The translations under genes were made by a program, and so were the position numbers. Below the pieces are notes generated by a model. That model had not been told where the DNA came from. It worked only from the letters and a program-made list of their open reading frames with translations, and made no database searches. From Dehalococcoidales bacterium (lineage in GTDB: Bacteria; Chloroflexota; Dehalococcoidia; Dehalococcoidales; RBG-16-60-22), in assembly GCA_030639445.1 (NCBI GenBank), contig DAOWCR010000076.1:1-6389 (forward strand): a DNA stretch of 6,389 nt. The letters run 5' to 3'. This document shows positions 6,160 through 6,389 of the stretch, piece by piece (the first letter of the stretch is position 1; the number at the start of each line of letters is the position of its first letter).

Positions 6160-6224
6160 TAGGGGAGTGTCGGGTTGTTGCGTGGGGTTAATCTCTGGTT
6201 GACATAATATCAAGGGAGCGAGAG

Positions 6225-6389
6225 ATGGAAGATGTTTTGAATGAAGCCTACGGCATAGTACAGTGCAAGGAATGCCCGTGGTATAAGTCCTGCGTCATGC
6301 CGATGCGGTTTACCGCCGAGGACATCCGCCGGCAATTGGAGTCGGCTCCGGGAGTGAATTTTACCTCGCCGGCTGACCTCGGCATGCAA
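6225..6389 (+). CDS. Cys-rich protein, N-terminal 55 residues (cut by window edge)
   Basis: I do not recognise this family. The visible part begins MEDVLNEAYGIVQCKECPWYKSC, giving C-x2-C-x5-C (Cys14, Cys17, Cys23). The pattern suits half of a small zinc or Fe-S site, with further ligands expected beyond the window. It is followed by a probable amphipathic helix (FTAEDIRRQLES). There is no signal peptide or membrane segment, so it should be cytoplasmic. AAGGGAG (6212-6218) lies 6 nt before the ATG, and the frame is open to the edge, so it is very likely a real gene. It is transcribed divergently from the aminotransferase, 238 bp away. No function is assigned. Confidence 0.75.
   Translation, partial: MEDVLNEAYGIVQCKECPWYKSCVMPMRFTAEDIRRQLESAPGVNFTSPADLGMQ

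Overview
This 6.4 kb window comes from a chromosome-like bacterial region with about 55% GC by eye. It holds six protein genes, two of them cut by the window ends. I recognise no phage, plasmid or CRISPR genes. The overall style (LigA, a CcdA/TlpA pair with a lipoprotein anchor, class III aminotransferases with a Cys-rich insert, and G-run hairpin repeats between genes) would fit an uncultured anaerobic Chloroflexota/Dehalococcoidia-type bacterium. That assignment is a weak inference; no rRNA or other marker is present.

Left third (1-2844, minus strand): a gene group reads leftward. First comes a RecB/Cas4-like PD-(D/E)XK nuclease with the cysteines of an Fe-S cluster, then a 67-residue two-helix membrane protein, then the NAD-dependent DNA ligase LigA, which is cut inside its zinc finger by the window edge. 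The nuclease gene is notable. Its conserved N-terminus (the first Fe-S cysteine and the motif I histidine) is encoded, but no ATG, GTG or TTG lies upstream of it in frame. An ideally spaced AGGGAGG points to an ATT start codon, and a near-consensus promoter lies just upstream.

Middle (about 2778-3274): 497 bp between divergent genes contain a MITE/BIME-like palindromic element. It consists of two diverged inverted arms, each with a large and a small perfect hairpin, flanked by about 30-bp degenerate tandem units. No transposase is present.

Right half: ccdA and a TlpA/ResA-like thioredoxin lipoprotein form a two-gene operon that moves reducing equivalents across the membrane to an extracytoplasmic thiol reductase. 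A class III PLP aminotransferase faces them convergently on the minus strand. A divergent region with two opposed promoters separates the aminotransferase from a truncated Cys-rich small-protein gene at the right edge. The promoter-like sites before ccdA and before this last gene share identical -35 and -10 hexamers (TTGATA and TAGCAT), the same 17-bp spacer and 20 matching flanking/core bases in two blocks. This suggests a shared promoter class or a common regulator.
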